From NCBI GenBank assembly GCA_011523115.1, contig WTHO01000045.1:1-9137 (forward strand): 9,137 bases of DNA, written 5' to 3'. Below are positions 6,690-9,137 of the stretch, piece by piece (within the stretch, counting starts at the first letter, position 1; each line of letters starts with the position of its first letter). The stretch comes from Halieaceae bacterium. Its GTDB lineage: Bacteria > Pseudomonadota > Gammaproteobacteria > Pseudomonadales > Halieaceae. The notes beneath the pieces are model-generated. The model saw only the letters and a list, made by a program, of their open reading frames with translations, had not been told where the DNA came from and made no database searches. The translations under genes were made by a program, and so were the position numbers.

Positions 6690-8164
6690 GACGAAAGACT
6701 CGCGAGGTCGGGGCAGGCCAGATGCCAATCCGTATCGTTTTGAAGACGAAAAGCGGCGTTGAGTATGGTCTGCTCGTCGAAGGGTTTGCCGATCAACTGG
6801 AGTCCAACGGGCATGCCATCAATGAGCCCTGCGGGGGTCGACAGGCCGGGTAGGCCAGCCAAATTGACGGCCAAGGTGTAGATGTCTTCCATGTACATTG
6901 CAATGGGGTCTTGCTGCTTCGAACCAAAGGGGAATGCCACGCCCGGTGCGGCCGGGCCGGCAATCACATCGACGTGCTCGAAGGCTCGCTGAAAGTCCTC
7001 GGTGATGACCCTGCGGACCTGTTGCGCCTTGTTAAAATAGGCATCATAGAAGCCGGCGGAAAGCGCGTAGGTACCCACGAGAATTCGCCGCTGGACTTCC
7101 TCGCCAAACCCTTCACTGCGAGAGCGTTGATAGAGATCTTCCAGGTCTGCTGGCGCGTCGCACCGATAGCCAAACCGGACCCCATCATATCGCGCCAGAT
7201 TAGCCGAGGCTTCGGCCGGTGCGATCACATAATAGGTCGCAATGGCGTAGTGACTATGGGGCAAGTCAATATCGTGCAGTATGGCGCCGGCTCTCTCCAA
7301 CTCGGCCAAGGCCGCCATCACATTTTCTCGAACCCGGCTATCGAGGTCGTCATTGAAATACTCCCTCGGCAGTCCAATTCGGAGCCCATTCACATCAGTG
7401 CTTAGCGCTGAATGAAAGTCCGGGACCGATATGTCGGCTGAAGTGGAGTCACCGGGGTCGATGCCAGACATGGCGGTCAGTGCCAGCGCGCAATCCTCGG
7501 CGGTCCGCGCCATGGGTCCCGCCTGATCAAGGGACGAGGCAAAAGCAATGATACCGAGCCGAGACACTCGCCCGTAGGTAGGTTTGAGTCCAGTCACGCC
7601 GCATAGCGATGCTGGTTGACGTATAGAGCCGCCAGTGTCGGTCCCGGTAACGAGGGGCGCCATTCCCGACGCAAGCGCCGCTGCTGATCCGCCAGAGCTA
7701 CCGCCCGGTACACAGCTCAGATTCCAGGGGTTCTTTACGGGACCAAAGAAGCTGGTCTCATTCGATGAGCCCATCGCAAATTCATCCATGTTGCACTTGC
7801 CAAGCATGACGGCACCCTCGGCCTTCATTTTGGTAACCACGGTGGCGTCATAAGCGGGCACAAAACTCTCCAGCATGCGCGAACCACATGTGGTGCGGAC
7901 TCCCTCGGTGCAAAAGATATCCTTGTGCAGCAGCGGAATGCCGGTGAGTGACCTTGTCGTCCCGCGCGCGATCTGCGCGTCGGCCTCGCGAGCCGATGCC
8001 AGCGCCTCCTCGGCACAGACTGTCACGACAGCATTGAGACTGGCATTTTCAGCAGCAATCTGCGCGAGATAAGCTTTGGTGAGCTCCTCACTGGAGACGG
8101 TGCCGTCGCCCAGCAGTTGCTTCAGTTTGCTGACGGGCGCCGTGAGCAGAGCATTTTCAGCCAT
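6686..8164 (-). CDS. gatA: GatA, Asp/Glu-tRNA amidotransferase subunit A (glutaminase)
   Basis: GatA hydrolyses glutamine or asparagine and feeds the ammonia through a tunnel to GatB. The 492-residue protein belongs to the amidase signature family. Its Ser-cisSer-Lys triad is visible as K81 ([10 protein letters not shown]), S156 ([11 protein letters not shown]) and S180 ([12 protein letters not shown]), each two positions later than K79, S154 and S178 of the staphylococcal enzyme. The [18 protein letters not shown] segment (131-148) and [11 protein letters not shown] (192-202) are also typical of true GatA rather than a stand-alone amidase. The ATG shares one base with the gatC stop (TGATG), and the TGA overlaps the gatB ATG. 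Subunit synthesis is therefore probably coupled along a single message. Whether the complex serves Asn, Gln or both depends on whether the genome has AsnRS and GlnRS, which this window cannot show. Confidence 0.97.
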   Translation of the reverse strand: MAENALLTAPVSKLKQLLGDGTVSSEELTKAYLAQIAAENASLNAVVTVCAEEALASAREADAQIARGTTRSLTGIPLLHKDIFCTEGVRTTCGSRMLESFVPAYDATVVTKMKAEGAVMLGKCNMDEFAMGSSNETSFFGPVKNPWNLSCVPGGSSGGSAAALASGMAPLVTGTDTGGSIRQPASLCGVTGLKPTYGRVSRLGIIAFASSLDQAGPMARTAEDCALALTAMSGIDPGDSTSADISVPDFHSALSTDVNGLRIGLPREYFNDDLDSRVRENVMAALAELERAGAILHDIDLPHSHYAIATYYVIAPAEASANLARYDGVRFGYRCDAPADLEDLYQRSRSEGFGEEVQRRILVGTYALSAGFYDAYFNKAQQVRRVITEDFQRAFEHVDVIAGPAAPGVAFPFGSKQQDPIAMYMEDIYTLAVNLAGLPGLSTPAGLIDGMPVGLQLIGKPFDEQTILNAAFRLQNDTDWHLACPDLASLSS

Positions 8165-8451
8165 CAGTCGATTACCTTTGGTACCAGAAAATAACCTTGC
8201 TCTTGTGCAGGCGCAGAGGCCATAAGGGCCTTCCGGTTGTCGTCGCGGGTGACGATATCCGGTCTGAGGCGCTGTTCCATGTCGTGTGGATTAGACATGG
8301 GAGTCACGCTCTCAGTGTCGATGGTGTTGAGCTCATCAACAAGGTTGAGCACGCGAGAGAATCTTTCTGTCACCTCGGGGAGGTCAGATTCTGAGATTGC
8401 GAGGCGCGCCAGAAGCGCCACCTTCTCGACATCTTGGGGTGTGACAGACAT
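8164..8451 (-). CDS. gatC: GatC, Asp/Glu-tRNA amidotransferase subunit C
   Basis: GatC is the small subunit that wraps around the GatA-GatB interface and stabilises the amidotransferase. At 95 residues it has the normal length. It shows the family pattern [20 protein letters not shown] near the N-terminus (8-27), a VTPMSNP turn (49-55), RLRPDIV (61-67) and the closing FLVPKVID (88-95). It is the first gene of gatC-gatA-gatB, and its TGA overlaps the gatA ATG by one base. A perfect AGGAGG lies 9 nt upstream of the ATG. A weak -10-like TATGTT lies on the minus strand at 8489-8484 with no good -35. The gene is divergent from mreB. Confidence 0.96.
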   Translation of the reverse strand: MSVTPQDVEKVALLARLAISESDLPEVTERFSRVLNLVDELNTIDTESVTPMSNPHDMEQRLRPDIVTRDDNRKALMASAPAQEQGYFLVPKVID

Positions 8452-8460
8452 GTAACGTAT

Positions 8461-8472
8461 CCTCCTCGGAGG
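8461..8472 (-). promoter_or_regulatory. gatC Shine-Dalgarno within a short self-complementary element
   Basis: On the minus strand the leader reads CCTCCGAGGAGG, with the AGGAGG ribosome binding site (8466-8461) nine bases before the gatC ATG. The preceding CCTC can pair with GAGG of the ribosome binding site around a CGAG loop, giving a four-base-pair GC stem. It could modestly lower translation initiation. The stem is short, so a regulatory role is only inferred. Confidence 0.45.
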
Positions 8473-8497
8473 CGGCGAAAACTAACATACTTGCGGC

Positions 8498-8526
8498 TTG
8501 CCCAAAAACCCCCGCATTGCTACATT
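8498..8526 (+). promoter_or_regulatory. candidate sigma-70 promoter for mreB
   Basis: TTGCCC (8498-8503, four of six matches to TTGACA) and TACATT (8521-8526, four of six to TATAAT) are separated by exactly 17 bp. A TG at 8518-8519 gives an extended -10 (TGcTACATT). The start would fall near 8533, leaving a leader of about 137 nt before mreB. A gatC -35 in the opposite direction would overlap this region. Confidence 0.5.
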
Positions 8527-8532
8527 CCCAAG

Positions 8533-9137
<605 letters not shown>

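Noticed and set aside
6911..7405. Plus-strand ORF of 164 codons
   Set aside because: It lies wholly antisense to gatA, whose catalytic motifs are intact; there is no ribosome binding site and no recognisable family. It is a shadow of GC-rich codon usage.

Overview
The window reads as ordinary core chromosome of a gammaproteobacterium outside the Enterobacteriaceae. The encoded proteins (MreB, RhlB, CysZ, SmrA, MoeB, a NorM-type MATE) resemble gammaproteobacterial versions. A gatC-gatA-gatB operon, absent from E. coli, stands divergent to mreB, an arrangement I recall from Pseudomonas. The prmC-moeB pair is also Pseudomonas-like, but the rest of the order is not. A marine lineage such as Halieaceae is possible; that is a guess, not something the sequence proves.

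Layout, left to right: the 3' end of prmC (+) overlapping moeB (+); a MATE efflux gene (-); rhlB (+); cysZ (-); smrA (+); gatB, gatA and gatC (-, transcribed gatC to gatA to gatB); and the first 156 codons of mreB (+), running off the right edge. Coding density is very high. The non-coding gaps are about 117 bp (MATE/rhlB), 64 bp (cysZ/smrA) and 218 bp (gatC/mreB). All three are divergent promoter regions.

The functions are housekeeping: release-factor glutamine methylation (PrmC), sulfur-carrier activation for molybdopterin (MoeB), cation-coupled drug efflux (MATE), RNA unwinding in mRNA decay (RhlB), sulfate uptake (CysZ), an Smr-domain protein (SmrA), transamidation of mischarged tRNA (GatCAB) and rod-shape determination (MreB). 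Apart from prmC-moeB and gatCAB, neighbouring genes are not obviously linked in function.

The most distinctive feature is architectural. Strands alternate, and all three convergent junctions overlap stop-to-stop by 4, 4 and 10 bp. Each overlap lies in or beside a small inverted repeat, and none has a U-tract terminator. I found no mobile element, CRISPR array, RNA gene, defence system or other candidate for a new biological system. The findings below are modest points about regulation and start sites.
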